Assembly (NCBI GenBank): GCA_947496175.1
Contig: CANMBU010000005.1
Coordinates: 61,059-125,058, forward strand
Direction of reading: 5' to 3'
Length of the DNA: 64,000 nucleotides
DNA from: an uncultured Roseovarius sp.
Lineage (GTDB): Bacteria; Pseudomonadota; Alphaproteobacteria; Rhodobacterales; Rhodobacteraceae
Shown here: positions 17,843 through 26,832 of the stretch, piece after piece
Layout of the letters: the number at the start of each line of letters is the position of its first letter
Numbering within the stretch: position 1 is the first letter of the stretch
Notes under the pieces: model-generated
Told to the model about the DNA's origin: nothing
The model's database searches: none
Seen by the model: the letters and a program-made list of their open reading frames with translations, nothing else
Made by a program: the position numbers and the translations under genes

Positions 17843-20196
17843 GAAATCCTCCAGAAGTCCGGGCGGTCACGGTAATCGGCGCCGACGAGCGCCTCGCCTT
17901 TTTCCATGCCGCCGAGGATGGTGAGATTGGGCCCGAGGGCGCTGAGATCGGCATCGACGACAATGGAGCCCTGATCATCGCGGATGAGCGCAAGGCGGCT
18001 GTCGCTGCCGGTATTGAGAAGCACGTCGAGTTCCTTCTCATAGAGATTCAGCATGGCGTAATCGGCGGCGTGCGCCCTGATGTTCGGGAGCAGGATTTGC
18101 GTGGGCACGGCCTCGACGATGGTCTTGCCGGTGCGGGTGCGCTCGAGCTGGCTCGCATATTGCGTCATCATCACCGCGACGGTGTTCTGCTTGCGCGCGG
18201 TCACCAGCCAGTTGGACAGTCGCTCGGCGAAATACGCGTTGTCGAGCGCCTTCCATGCCTCGTCGATGACGATGATCGTGGGGCGGCGGTCCTCGATCTC
18301 GCGCTCGACTCTGCGGAAGAGATAGGAAAGGACGGCCATCCGTTCCTTCTCGGCCTCGCTGTCGAGAATACCGGTGAGATCGAAGCCGACCACATCGCCT
18401 TCGAGGGAGAAGGTGTCTTCCAGCGTCTGTCCGAATATCCAGCCGTAGCGGCCTTCTTCCGTCCATTCGAGCAGGCGCTGGTGCAGATCGCCGCCATCGT
18501 CTGTGGACACGAACAGTGATGCAAAATCCCGCCAGTTCCGCAGGGCGGGGTTCGTGGCTTGCGCATTTTGGCGGACGACTTCCTGAATGCGGTTGGTCTG
18601 CGCAGGCGTGAGCGGCTTGTCGGCACGGTAGAGCAGCTTGGCGAGCCAATCCGAGAGCCATGCTGTGCCGCGACTATCGGTTTCGGTCCAAAGCGGGTTG
18701 AGGCCCGAGGGCTGCCCGGCTTTCAAAGACGCATAGCGCCCGCCATTGGCGCGGACCGCCATCTCCATACCAAGACGGTAGTCGAAGACGAAGATCCGCG
18801 CCCCTGCTCGACGGGCCTGTGTCACGAGAAAGGCTGAGAGGACGGATTTACCCGATCCGGGCCGTCCCATGATCAGCGTATGCCCGCTGGTGGGTTCTTT
18901 CTCGGGGCTGCCTTGCTCATGATAGGAAAACCGGTACGCGCTTTGTTCGGGCGTGGGCAGATAGGTGATGACCTTTCCCCAGGGTGTTTTCTGGGCAGGC
19001 TTGCCCAGCTGTGTTCGGTGGAAGGCCGCGAAATCCGCGAAGTTGCGATTGGTGATCGCACTGGCGCGCACGCGCTTGGGCTGATTTCCGGGATGTTGGC
19101 TCAGGTAGTGCGCCTTGGCGGCAACGCTCTCACCGATCATCTTCACCCCTTCGGCGGCGGCGGCATTCACGATCTCGGCACTCAGCGTCTGCAATTCGTC
19201 GAGGGTGTCACAGAAGATCGTCACAACCATGTGGTGCTCGCCGAAGCTCTGGCGCTTGGCCTCCAGATCATCGGCGGCGATGTCGAGGGCTTCCATCAGC
19301 GACAGGGCCGCATCCTGGGAGGCCTGCATCTGACGCTTTTGCCGCTTGATGCGGCCCGCCATGAGGTTCGAATTGATTGGCGTGAAAGAATGCGTGACGA
19401 TCATGTCGACGGGCAGGTTCAGCATGTCGAACATGGTGCAGGAGGTGGCTTCGGAATATTCCCCGATGGTGAAGCTCTTACCGTAGCGATGCCCCACGAC
19501 GCCTTCGGAGAGCTCGAAGTGATCCCCTTGAAACGTCACTCGCGTGTTGGCCACGTTGAATGATAGAAAGCCGTAGGTATTGGCGGGATAAAGCGGCAAT
19601 TCTTGGCCGGTGTTGAGGGCCCCCAGAAAGCCTATCAACTCGCCGCTTTTGGCGGTTAGCACCCGTGGGTTCAGCTCGCTCAAGCCTGACACGAACACAC
19701 TTACGGCCTCTCCCAGACGGCGCAGGCGCTTCTCGGTTGCCTCCTTGAGGCGATCCGGCGCGCTGCGGTTCAGGAATGGCAGGACGCTTTTCGGGGGCGG
19801 GCGATGGATGACCGTGAGCGTCAGGGTCTTGTCGCGCAGCCCGCTGGTCTCGAGTTTCTTGCGCCAGCGCCGATCCACCTCGCCTGCGAAGCTGTCCTCA
19901 CGGATCGGGTCCAGATCAGGTTTGATGGCCTTAGAGACCTTGTGGACGTAGTAGCTGAACTCAGGCCCCAGCTGCGCGATGATCCTGGCAAAGAGCGCGG
20001 TCACCTTGTCGAGATAGGCATCATCCGTCGTGTAGCTGTTGACCCCGTCGAGACGGATGCACTGGAAAAGCTCGTTCACCCGCGTGCGCACGGTGCGGTC
20101 ATCGACCAGGCTGACATAAGGAAGCATATGCGCGAGGCGGGTTTCGCGGGCATACCAGTCCGGCGTCATTGTGCGGAGATCGAGCGTTTCGTCCAT
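17839..20196 (-). CDS. virB4: Type IV secretion ATPase VirB4
   Basis: The ~785-residue protein is a VirB4/TrbE/CagE ATPase. The C-terminal half has Walker A LIMGRPGSGKSVLSAF and Walker B PTIIVIDEAWKAL, followed by the VirB4-typical TQYASQLERT. The N-terminal half has the CagE/VirB4 family region. I prefer ATG 20196, 8 nt after the virB3 stop; upstream in-frame ATGs at 20214 and 20229 would overlap virB3. VirB4 drives pilus assembly and substrate transfer with VirB11. Confidence 0.92.
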   Translation of the reverse strand: MDETLDLRTMTPDWYARETRLAHMLPYVSLVDDRTVRTRVNELFQCIRLDGVNSYTTDDAYLDKVTALFARIIAQLGPEFSYYVHKVSKAIKPDLDPIREDSFAGEVDRRWRKKLETSGLRDKTLTLTVIHRPPPKSVLPFLNRSAPDRLKEATEKRLRRLGEAVSVFVSGLSELNPRVLTAKSGELIGFLGALNTGQELPLYPANTYGFLSFNVANTRVTFQGDHFELSEGVVGHRYGKSFTIGEYSEATSCTMFDMLNLPVDMIVTHSFTPINSNLMAGRIKRQKRQMQASQDAALSLMEALDIAADDLEAKRQSFGEHHMVVTIFCDTLDELQTLSAEIVNAAAAEGVKMIGESVAAKAHYLSQHPGNQPKRVRASAITNRNFADFAAFHRTQLGKPAQKTPWGKVITYLPTPEQSAYRFSYHEQGSPEKEPTSGHTLIMGRPGSGKSVLSAFLVTQARRAGARIFVFDYRLGMEMAVRANGGRYASLKAGQPSGLNPLWTETDSRGTAWLSDWLAKLLYRADKPLTPAQTNRIQEVVRQNAQATNPALRNWRDFASLFVSTDDGGDLHQRLLEWTEEGRYGWIFGQTLEDTFSLEGDVVGFDLTGILDSEAEKERMAVLSYLFRRVEREIEDRRPTIIVIDEAWKALDNAYFAERLSNWLVTARKQNTVAVMMTQYASQLERTRTGKTIVEAVPTQILLPNIRAHAADYAMLNLYEKELDVLLNTGSDSRLALIRDDQGSIVVDADLSALGPNLTILGGMEKGEALVGADYRDRPDFWRIS

Positions 20197-20203
20197 GGCT
20201 CTA

Positions 20204-20482
20204 TTAGGGCGCATAGCTGTCCCCGCCATGGATGGAGCGATTCCGCGTTGGCGGCGTTTCCTGCAGCGCCGTCATCATCACGTCGATGAAGCGCGGATCC
20301 CAATCGGCGGCCTTCCAAAGCAAAGGATAGAGCAGGGCGGCCACGCCCAGCACCGCGATGTGCTGGACCCAGACGAAGAGGAGCACCGAGCCGAAGAGCC
20401 AGACCATCGCATACATGATGGGCAGGCCCAGAAGCTTCGGCGGCCGCACGAGGCCGAGAAAGAGGGGCGAGTGCTCAGCCAC
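20204..20482 (-). CDS. virB3: Type IV secretion protein VirB3/TrbD
   Basis: The 92-residue membrane protein starts at a GTG (20482) that overlaps the virB2 stop by 8 nt, implying translational coupling. It begins with the VirB3-typical SPLFLGLVRPPKLLGLP motif and has two adjacent membrane helices (about residues 18-55). VirB3 works with VirB4 at the inner membrane. A longer reading to 20539 would run back into virB2 and is not needed. Confidence 0.85.
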   Translation of the reverse strand: MAEHSPLFLGLVRPPKLLGLPIMYAMVWLFGSVLLFVWVQHIAVLGVAALLYPLLWKAADWDPRFIDVMMTALQETPPTRNRSIHGGDSYAP

Positions 20483-20768
20483 CGGCGAAGACCGCGGCAA
20501 CAATGGTGGGGGCGGCAGCGACACCGGCGATGCCAACAAGCACCCAGAGCGCCTGCCGCAGATCGATGATGTTGAAAAACCAGCTCAAGAAAACGCCGAG
20601 CACGGCTAGCGTCGCGATGACAACACCAAGCGGTCCGGTCAGCGCATCGACGATCCCTTGCAACAGGCTCTGGATCGGCGAGAGATCGATGCTTTGGGCA
20701 AGGGCCGGCTCTGCGACGAGGAGGAAGAGCGCGAGCGAGGCAATAAACAGGTTAGATATGTGTTTCAT
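20475..20768 (-). CDS. virB2: Major pilin VirB2/TrbC
   Basis: The 97-residue prepilin has a signal peptide ending at PALAQ (residue ~25), then [23 protein letters not shown] and two hydrophobic helices separated by a short polar loop (NIIDLRQ). This is the classic VirB2/TrbC form: the processed peptide packs into the conjugative pilus. It overlaps the transglycosylase gene by 4 nt and virB3 by 8 nt. Confidence 0.9.
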   Translation of the reverse strand: MKHISNLFIASLALFLLVAEPALAQSIDLSPIQSLLQGIVDALTGPLGVVIATLAVLGVFLSWFFNIIDLRQALWVLVGIAGVAAAPTIVAAVFAGG

Positions 20769-21493
20769 GAATTTGATCCTTCCAATCGGGCCACGACGGC
20801 CATGACACGGGCCACGTGGTTCTGGGTTTCTCGGTAGGGGGGAATGCCGCCGTACTGGCGCACTGCATCCGGGCCGGCGTTGTAGGCTGCGAGCGCGAGC
20901 CGCGGATCGCCAAACGTGTCCAGCATCATCGCAAGATAGCGGGCGGACCCGTCGAGGTTCTGAAGTGGATCGCGCGGGTCAACGCCGAGGTCCCGCGCCG
21001 TCGCGGGCATCAATTGACCAAGGCCAATGGCGCCAGCGCTCGAGACCGCATCCTGCCGATAGGCGCTCTCGATTTCGATATTGGCACGGTAGAGCGTCAG
21101 CCAATCACGAACTGAGAGATCCGTGCGCCGCAGCCCGGGATGACCGGCGTAGCGAAGGGCGGTGGATTCGATGGCCGTGAGAACTTCGGCGCGGGGTAGG
21201 GGAGCGGGCCGCGAGAGGGCTGCCATCTGGATGTCGTCTGGTCCAACGTCAGTCTCACCGAGGATCGCCAACTCATCGGCCTTCGACCCCTGACCGATGC
21301 CGTCATTGTAATTGCGGGCGAAGCTGTCCTGAGAGCGGGATGGGGTCAGAGAGCCATCGCTCTCCATGACCAGCACCATTTGCGCAGTGGCTGGAACCGC
21401 GAGATACAAGAAAAGGAGAAGGCTACTTGCTGCCGCCCTTGTCGGCCGCAGCCAGCTTGTGCGTTGTCCGCTGACCTTCCTTGAGCGGGACAT
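20765..21493 (-). CDS. virB1: VirB1-like lytic transglycosylase
   Basis: The protein has an SLT domain with the catalytic Glu in [11 protein letters not shown], then [18 protein letters not shown] and [16 protein letters not shown], ending [13 protein letters not shown] signal-like segment ([16 protein letters not shown]) precedes it. The start is uncertain: ATG 21493 gives a ~23-residue positively charged lead before the hydrophobic stretch and overlaps the preceding gene by ~70 nt; no good ribosome site is visible. It is the second transglycosylase in this operon and is closer to a plain VirB1 than the one at 16531-17703. Confidence 0.8.
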   Translation of the reverse strand: MSRSRKVSGQRTSWLRPTRAAASSLLLFLYLAVPATAQMVLVMESDGSLTPSRSQDSFARNYNDGIGQGSKADELAILGETDVGPDDIQMAALSRPAPLPRAEVLTAIESTALRYAGHPGLRRTDLSVRDWLTLYRANIEIESAYRQDAVSSAGAIGLGQLMPATARDLGVDPRDPLQNLDGSARYLAMMLDTFGDPRLALAAYNAGPDAVRQYGGIPPYRETQNHVARVMAVVARLEGSNS

Positions 21494-21818
21494 CGGCATG
21501 AGAGAAGCCGATCCCGATAAGGAAGGAGACCACGCCCGTAATGGTCTTGAACTCGCGGATCTTGATGTCGTTATAGGTCGTCCGGGTACGTGCCGTGACC
21601 AGAAGCTTCTCCACGCCCTCGTCAGAGACGACGCGCATGATCCAGACCCCGTAATAACTCGGGCCCTTCTTGTGTGCCGACTCCTGGCACAGGATTTCAG
21701 CGCTATAGCCGCTTTCCACGAGTTCGCGGAAACGTGCTTCCGTAACCACATTTGGTGCTTCGATGTCCCAGTTCATGGCCCGGCTCACGCTTTCTTCAAA
21801 CGCGCAACGCCCGGGCAT
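21423..21818 (-). CDS. Hypothetical protein, first gene of the T4SS operon
   Basis: The gene encodes about 131 residues from ATG 21818 (a TTG at 21863 would add 15). Visible features are [30 protein letters not shown] and a later hydrophobic stretch [17 protein letters not shown], followed by a Lys-rich tail. I do not recognise it. It would be the promoter-proximal gene of the virB operon, and the downstream transglycosylase starts inside its 3' end. A regulatory or coupling role is possible but not shown. Confidence 0.5.
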   Translation of the reverse strand: MPGRCAFEESVSRAMNWDIEAPNVVTEARFRELVESGYSAEILCQESAHKKGPSYYGVWIMRVVSDEGVEKLLVTARTRTTYNDIKIREFKTITGVVSFLIGIGFSHADVPLKEGQRTTHKLAAADKGGSK

Positions 21819-21876
21819 TCCCACTTGAAGCCCAGAGTTACGATAGTATATTATTAACCGCAAGATATAATGCGGC

Positions 21877-21892
21877 AGATACGGCTGTATCT
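21877..21892. promoter_or_regulatory. Palindrome between divergent T4SS operon and small-gene cluster
   Basis: AGATAC-GGCT-GTATCT is a perfect 6-bp inverted repeat with a 4-nt centre. It lies in the intergenic region from which the virB operon runs left and a small cluster runs right. It is a candidate operator, possibly for the XRE regulator encoded at 22365. Confidence 0.4.
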
Positions 21893-21973
21893 CGGTTACT
21901 CAAACTCTAGGCACGGCCATTGGCGTCTATCAAGGAAAATAAGGGTTTCGGAAACCTGAGGTTGAGCCGGTCA

Positions 21974-22240
21974 GTGAAAATTCAGGCTTTGGCCTTCCTG
22001 ATGCTCGCACCAGGCGCAAGTCAGGCGGAATCCTGTTTCGCGCCGGTCCGGCCTTTCGTCCCAAGCGATTCGCAAGCGGCCAAGGACTATTCGGATATCA
22101 TCCGGCGGGACTTCGAGATCTACATCTCGGACATTCAGGACTACTTTCGCTGCCTCGAGCAGGAACGTGCGCGCGCATTTGAGGAAGCCCGTGAAGTCAG
22201 TCAGGACTACGGTCGGTTTCTGGAACTGGTGGGGGATTGA
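21974..22240 (+). CDS. Small exported hypothetical protein
   Basis: The gene encodes 88 residues from GTG 21974, chosen because GAGG lies upstream and the protein then starts with a clean signal peptide (KIQALAFLMLAPGASQAES). The mature part is acidic, with a long helix DYSDIIRRDFEIYISDIQDYFRCL and two Cys in total. Such small helical exported proteins are common beside Rhodobacterales T4SS loci, but I cannot assign a function. It is divergent from the virB operon. Confidence 0.55.
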   Translation: MKIQALAFLMLAPGASQAESCFAPVRPFVPSDSQAAKDYSDIIRRDFEIYISDIQDYFRCLEQERARAFEEAREVSQDYGRFLELVGD

Positions 22241-22304
22241 TGGGCGATTGGGTGTGCATCAAACTTGCAGCCGATGGAAACCAGACGCCGATAACACCCT
22301 CAAA

Positions 22305-22321
22305 TATCTACTTTTTAGATA
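22305..22321. promoter_or_regulatory. Palindrome upstream of the XRE regulator
   Basis: TATCTA-CTTTT-TAGATA is a perfect 6-bp inverted repeat with a 5-nt centre, about 45 nt before the GTG start of the XRE regulator. Its TATCT half-sites resemble those of the palindrome at 21877-21892, so both may be bound by the same regulator. Confidence 0.4.
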
Positions 22322-22364
22322 ACAGATTTCATCCGCTAGCGACGTCACAAAAGGTATGTGACGC

Positions 22365-22622
22365 GTGGCGAAAACAATCAGAACAAATGGCCAGCTGGCG
22401 CTCGTCCGTGCGTTGGTTAATGCACGTCAGAATGCAGGTCTCAGCCAGCAGCAGTTGGCGGCGAAGCTTAAACGCCACCAGTCATTTGTGGCGCGTCTCG
22501 AAAGCGGCGAGCGTCGTATCGACGTCGTGGAATTCACAGTTCTGGCGAGGGTCATTGGCTTTGACAAAAATGAAGTCCTGTCGATTGTCGAAGCCGCCAC
22601 GGAGCCCGACCACATGATTTGA
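22365..22622 (+). CDS. XRE-family helix-turn-helix regulator
   Basis: The 85-residue protein is almost entirely one HTH_3 domain: ALVNARQNAGLSQQQLAAKLKRHQSFVARLESGERRID, with the recognition helix at SFVARLES. It starts at GTG 22365 with AAGG upstream. There is no effector domain. It may autoregulate and control the divergent virB operon through the TATCT palindromes. Confidence 0.8.
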   Translation: MAKTIRTNGQLALVRALVNARQNAGLSQQQLAAKLKRHQSFVARLESGERRIDVVEFTVLARVIGFDKNEVLSIVEAATEPDHMI

Positions 22623-22788
22623 AAACAAAGAAATTTTGGGGCGTACTGCATTGGACGTCCCCATGTGAAGTGGGCTCCTTCAAGAAAAGTAGTCAGCAAA
22701 CATCCACCAATTGCGTCATGCTGTGCAGGCGAAGCCTGAGAACACGATGCCGCGATTGCAGCGCCAAAGTGCAGGAAGTCAGTAAACA

Positions 22789-23016
22789 GTGGACGATGAT
22801 AATGGTGAAGGCGTCGCGATCGCCAATCTGATCGGGACCGATGGGAGCAGCGTTATTGGTTGGGTGTATCGCTGGAGTACGAGTGAGCTTGCGGTGATGT
22901 GGGACGTCTGCGGGCCCAAGCCGGTATCGGAAATCCGGCCGGATCTGACTGAGGAACAGAAGCAGGAAATCGACTTCGACGGTTTGAAGCGGATCGGAAG
23001 CGGCGACAGCAAATAG
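22789..23016 (+). CDS. Hypothetical 75-aa protein
   Basis: The acidic protein starts with GTG (DDDNGEGVAIANLIG), has a WVYRWSTSELAVMWDV core, and ends in a Lys/Asp-rich helix (EEQKQEIDFDGLKRIG). I do not recognise a family. The compact order and codon use look like a real gene, but the non-ATG start and lack of a clear ribosome site lower confidence. Confidence 0.4.
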   Translation: MDDDNGEGVAIANLIGTDGSSVIGWVYRWSTSELAVMWDVCGPKPVSEIRPDLTEEQKQEIDFDGLKRIGSGDSK

Positions 23017-23788
23017 GCCTCTCAGGTAGCCGCCAGTTCATATTGATGGATAGGGTCCGCGGGCATACCAGACATTGGAGCCGAACGCGGCGAATGCGGA
23101 CTCTGAGCCCTCACTACCGAATGCTGCGCTATGCACCAAGGTCTAAAAACCGTTTCGAAGCGGTCATTCAAAGACGTGCTTTGCTTCTATTCAGTGATGG
23201 ATTGGGCTGGTTCGTTTTTTAAATCAGCATCTAAATTGGTTCCGTGTGCACTGTGTGTGTAACAAGAAATCGCGTTCTGGCGTGCTCTGTCGGGCGTTTA
23301 GCGGTCGTGTGGATTAGATTATATTGAAGCGCGTTGGACCTGGAACGGCCTAGAGATCTCACCAACTCTGCAACGGCACGTAGTCATTTGCCCCTTGTAG
23401 AGCCCATCAAAGAATTGGTGGGTTGAAGGTCGGTGTTTTCCCGTGTCGGTGGCGGTCGTTGACATCTTAGTGCTGGCCGCTGCGATCACGCCTGCGGCGA
23501 TCGAGCGTGCAGTGCTCAATGCGACAGCGACATATGTCGGCTGAACGTGCCTCTTGGTCACGACGGGATTTGTCTTTTTCGTGCTGCTCCTTGCACTGAC
23601 ACAGATCGGGAGCATGGGACTGAGCGCCTCGGATCAGATCGATGCGGTGCCCACGAACTCGATACTCATGCCCGTTGCGACGTGCGGCGCGTTGCGGCAA
23701 CGCAGAACCAGCGCGCAGCATCGATATCGACCGTGGACATCGGCGGTATAAGAACGAAGTCGCGCATCGTACCAGCGATGAGTTGTTG
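23017..23788. other. Gap with possible membrane-protein remnant
   Basis: No intact gene is seen in about 770 nt. On the + strand from ~23443, a frame reads as hydrophobic helices (VVDILVLAAAITPAAIERAV, then after a stop FVFFVLLLALTQIGSMGLSA), which looks like a broken membrane-protein gene fragment. The remainder shows nothing I can support. It marks the boundary between the conjugation region and the stress block. Confidence 0.3.
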
Positions 23789-25099
23789 TCACGTCCTTTG
23801 CAGTGTCAGCCAGATCAGCAGTGCGACTCCGAGCATCGCGGAGAGAGCCGATCCGCTGAGAATGCCCAGCTTCGCCGCATTCAGGACGGACCAGTCGAAT
23901 GCGAGGCCCGCAATGAACAGCGACATCGTGAAACCGATTCCCGTGAGAAACGAGCCTGCGATAATGAATGGCCACGACAGCCCGGGCGCGAGCACAGCCA
24001 GGCCTGAGCGGACCGCAAGCCAGCTGAACCCGAGCACGCCAATCGGTTTTCCCAGCACCAGGCCGACAATGATCGCCAAGGAGACCGGTTGTCCGAAATC
24101 GGCACCGCCAATCGTGATGCCAGCATTTGCCAGCGCGAAGATCGGCATGATTGCAAAGCCGACCCAAGGGTGCAGCATCATCTCAAGACGTTCGACCGGC
24201 GAGAGGGATTCGGTGAGCGCTCGGCCCGCCTGACGAAGGTCATGATGGCCTGCAACATCCCCCTGCCGATGATCGCCGTTCGGAGCGGCGAGTACGCGCC
24301 CGAGGATCACACGCAGGCGAATATCGCTCACCCAAATTCGGGTAGGCGTCATGAGGCCCAGAATGACACCGGCGATGGTCGCGTGAACGCCAGAGGCATC
24401 GAAGCACAGCCAGACTGCCGCCCCCATGAAGAAATAGACCGGGATGCTTCTGATCCCGAGGCGCGAGGCGGTTGCTACAATACCAATTCCCAGCAGGCCC
24501 AATCCGAGTGCCGACCAAGTCAACGCTTCCCCGTATCCAAGGGCGACAACGAGTATCGCGCCGACATCATCAAAGATAGCGAGGGAAAGCAGGAACAGAC
24601 GCAAGGTGGGTGGGATCCGGTTTCCGAAAAGGGCCAGGCTCCCGATCACGAACGCCGTATCCGTCGCCATCACGGTTCCCCAACCGTGCATCCCGGGCTG
24701 TCCGTACATCATCGCAAGAAACAGGGAGACCGGTACAACCATGCCACCCACTGCGCCTGCAAACGGCAGGGCGGCCCGTCGAGGGTTTCGCAATTCGCCC
24801 AGCACGATCTCCCGCTTGAGCTCCAACGAAAGCACAAAGAAGAAGAGCGTCATCAAACCGTCATTGATCCAGTGTCGCAGGGAGCGGGTGAAGTCCAGCG
24901 AGCCGAATGTCAGACCGATTGGCGTCTCCCAAAAACCCAGAAAGGCCTCTTGCCAAGGTGAATTTGCCAGCGCCAAGGCCAGTAGTACCGCCAGAAGAAG
25001 AAGCCCTCCTGCCGCCGCTTCGATTTTCAGAAAGCGCACAAATGGCTTTGTTATTCTGTCGGCGGCCTCATGGGGCAGAGTCTGGGGATCGTCGATCAT
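23789..25099 (-). CDS. nhaA: Na+/H+ antiporter NhaA
   Basis: The ~436-residue inner-membrane protein has about 12 helices. The ion-binding motifs are present: MATDTAF (Asp133 region of E. coli NhaA) and LAIFDDVGAILVV (the Asp163-Asp164 pair). The N-terminal part has the WINDGLMTLFFFVLSLELKREI signature. It exchanges Na+ for H+ and supports salt and alkaline tolerance. I chose ATG 25099 (MIDDPQTL), as the 21 residues upstream look non-coding. The C-terminal loop before EMMLHPWVGF is a little long, but no key residue is lost. Confidence 0.93.
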   Translation of the reverse strand: MIDDPQTLPHEAADRITKPFVRFLKIEAAAGGLLLLAVLLALALANSPWQEAFLGFWETPIGLTFGSLDFTRSLRHWINDGLMTLFFFVLSLELKREIVLGELRNPRRAALPFAGAVGGMVVPVSLFLAMMYGQPGMHGWGTVMATDTAFVIGSLALFGNRIPPTLRLFLLSLAIFDDVGAILVVALGYGEALTWSALGLGLLGIGIVATASRLGIRSIPVYFFMGAAVWLCFDASGVHATIAGVILGLMTPTRIWVSDIRLRVILGRVLAAPNGDHRQGDVAGHHDLRQAGRALTESLSPVERLEMMLHPWVGFAIMPIFALANAGITIGGADFGQPVSLAIIVGLVLGKPIGVLGFSWLAVRSGLAVLAPGLSWPFIIAGSFLTGIGFTMSLFIAGLAFDWSVLNAAKLGILSGSALSAMLGVALLIWLTLQRT

Positions 25100-25203
25100 G
25101 GGATGAACATGCCTTCTCCAATTGGACGATGCACCGCTCTCACATCGCAGCCCTGTAGGCACCTTCGCGCGTCTCTTTGCCCAGACATCATATCATGGAA
25201 GGT

Positions 25204-26409
25204 TCAGGCGGACAGAGCGCGTGCCTCGGCGAACGACAAGAGTCTGCGGCGACTCTCATCCCAGAGGTGGAGGTGCGCGCAGCGGAGACTTTGCCGAAGC
25301 GTGATGCGTTTGGTCTGTGCCAGAACCTCGTGATCCTCGATCACCTCTGGAAGGCGATAAAACGGAATTCGACTAGCCAAATGATGAACATGGTGGACAC
25401 CAATATTGCCAGTGATCCAGCGTAGAACGCTCGGAATCTCGTAATGTGAGCTTCCGTAAAGTGCTGCTTCGTGGATGTTCCAATTTTCTTCGTGCTGCCA
25501 ACTGGTTTCTTCGAACTGATGCTGGACATAGAAGAACCACATGCCGGCGACTGCACCCAAGAACATGGTTGGCAGGAAGACGAAAAGAACAACGTCCCAT
25601 CCACCCAGCCAGACAATCAAGGTGAGCGCCGAACCAATGGCGGCATTTGTTCCCATCGCGCTCAGCCAGTATCGCCAGCCCGACTGCATTAAGTGAACGG
25701 GCAGTCGGTTCTGCAAAAAGAATGTATAGAACGGCACCACCCCGAACAAGAAAACTGGATTGCGGATAAGCCGATAGAGCGCCCGGCCGAGCCACCCCTT
25801 TTCTCGGTACTCCGTGACTGTGAGAACCGGTATATCTCCGACACCCCGCCGGTCGAGGTTTCCGGTCGTGGCATGATGGATTGCGTGCGTTTTGCGCCAG
25901 ACGTCATAGGGCGTCAGCGTGATCACGCCGATAACGCGACCGATCCAGTCGCATAGGCGCTGACTGCGAAACAGGGACCCGTGACCGCAATCGTGCTGGA
26001 TCATGAACAGTCGGACGAGGAACGCCGCATTCACCAGTGCCAGGGCCATTGCCAGCGCAGTGCTGATCGAGAGCATCCACCAGGCGACCGCCCATATTGC
26101 CACGAACGGGACCACTGTCACAGTCAGCTCGAAGATGCTGCGCGAATGGATTGGCTGTCGGTATTTCGCCATCGCCCGCGACAAGTCTGATGGAGCCAAA
26201 GTGGGCTCTTCCCGCATCAGATCAGTCTGACCGGCAGCATTTCGCGTGCCCGGCTCCTTACCCGTAATGGACGAGGCTCGCTCTTGTACTGGGGGCTGCG
26301 GCGCGCTCAGAGGCTGAGCTTTGCGGACTCGGTTGGTGGTCTGATCCGGTATCTCTTCTCGATCTCGCCCTTGGCGACGACCGTTGGTTGAATAGGACGA
26401 AAGCTTCAT
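25204..26409 (-). CDS. Membrane fatty acid desaturase
   Basis: The ~401-residue protein has the three histidine boxes of membrane di-iron desaturases: HDCGHGS, HAIHH and HHVHH, with four hydrophobic segments between. It would introduce a double bond into acyl chains and adjust membrane fluidity. The start is uncertain: ATG 26409 or TTG 26415 has AGGA nearby and adds a hydrophilic, low-complexity lead of ~65 residues, whereas an internal ATG at 26217 gives the usual family length. It is encoded next to nhaA, on the same strand, 105 nt upstream. Confidence 0.88.
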   Translation of the reverse strand: MKLSSYSTNGRRQGRDREEIPDQTTNRVRKAQPLSAPQPPVQERASSITGKEPGTRNAAGQTDLMREEPTLAPSDLSRAMAKYRQPIHSRSIFELTVTVVPFVAIWAVAWWMLSISTALAMALALVNAAFLVRLFMIQHDCGHGSLFRSQRLCDWIGRVIGVITLTPYDVWRKTHAIHHATTGNLDRRGVGDIPVLTVTEYREKGWLGRALYRLIRNPVFLFGVVPFYTFFLQNRLPVHLMQSGWRYWLSAMGTNAAIGSALTLIVWLGGWDVVLFVFLPTMFLGAVAGMWFFYVQHQFEETSWQHEENWNIHEAALYGSSHYEIPSVLRWITGNIGVHHVHHLASRIPFYRLPEVIEDHEVLAQTKRITLRQSLRCAHLHLWDESRRRLLSFAEARALSA

Positions 26410-26439
26410 CGGCAATAGAAATCCTGTGTGATTGAGCGT

Positions 26440-26682
26440 TTAAACTTGCGGCCTCCGAACGGAGTTGCCACCAGCGATGATCTGGTTGATGAGTGCCGCA
26501 ACAGATCGGTGCGTTTCCGTTTCGGCCTCCGGTCCCTTTGCGTTCTCATGGGTTGCTGCGGCGTCGCGAAGAACACCTACGATCTCATGCTCCGGCAGCA
26601 GTCCGCCATCGTTCATGGCAAGAAGAAGTGCTTCGCAGATTGAAAGGGCGGCCTGTCCTGAATGCTCGTTCGCCGCAGACAT
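26440..26682 (-). CDS. Hypothetical 80-aa protein
   Basis: The small helical protein (AALSICEALLLAMNDGGLLPEHEIVGVLRDAA) has no membrane segment or Cys. The ATG has AGGG about 10 nt upstream. The motif SICEALLLAMNDGGLLPEHE looks like a conserved alphaproteobacterial family of unknown function. It lies just upstream of the desaturase on the same strand and is divergent from the Crp/Fnr gene. Confidence 0.6.
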   Translation of the reverse strand: MSAANEHSGQAALSICEALLLAMNDGGLLPEHEIVGVLRDAAATHENAKGPEAETETHRSVAALINQIIAGGNSVRRPQV

Positions 26683-26832
26683 TTTTGGAATTCCCTTTTT
26701 TGTTTCGCTAACTAGGCTGAATTCGCGCCGGACCTATCCGTACTTCTCGCACGAAATGAGCTATGCTGGACTGATCGAGAGCAGTCGAAGAAACGATTTC
26801 CACGCTGCTGACGGAACTGTCAGGGAGAAGCT

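Noticed and set aside
22237..22617. Open frame overlapping the XRE regulator
   Set aside because: It reads in another frame across a clear HTH gene and is Ser/Trp-rich without motifs.
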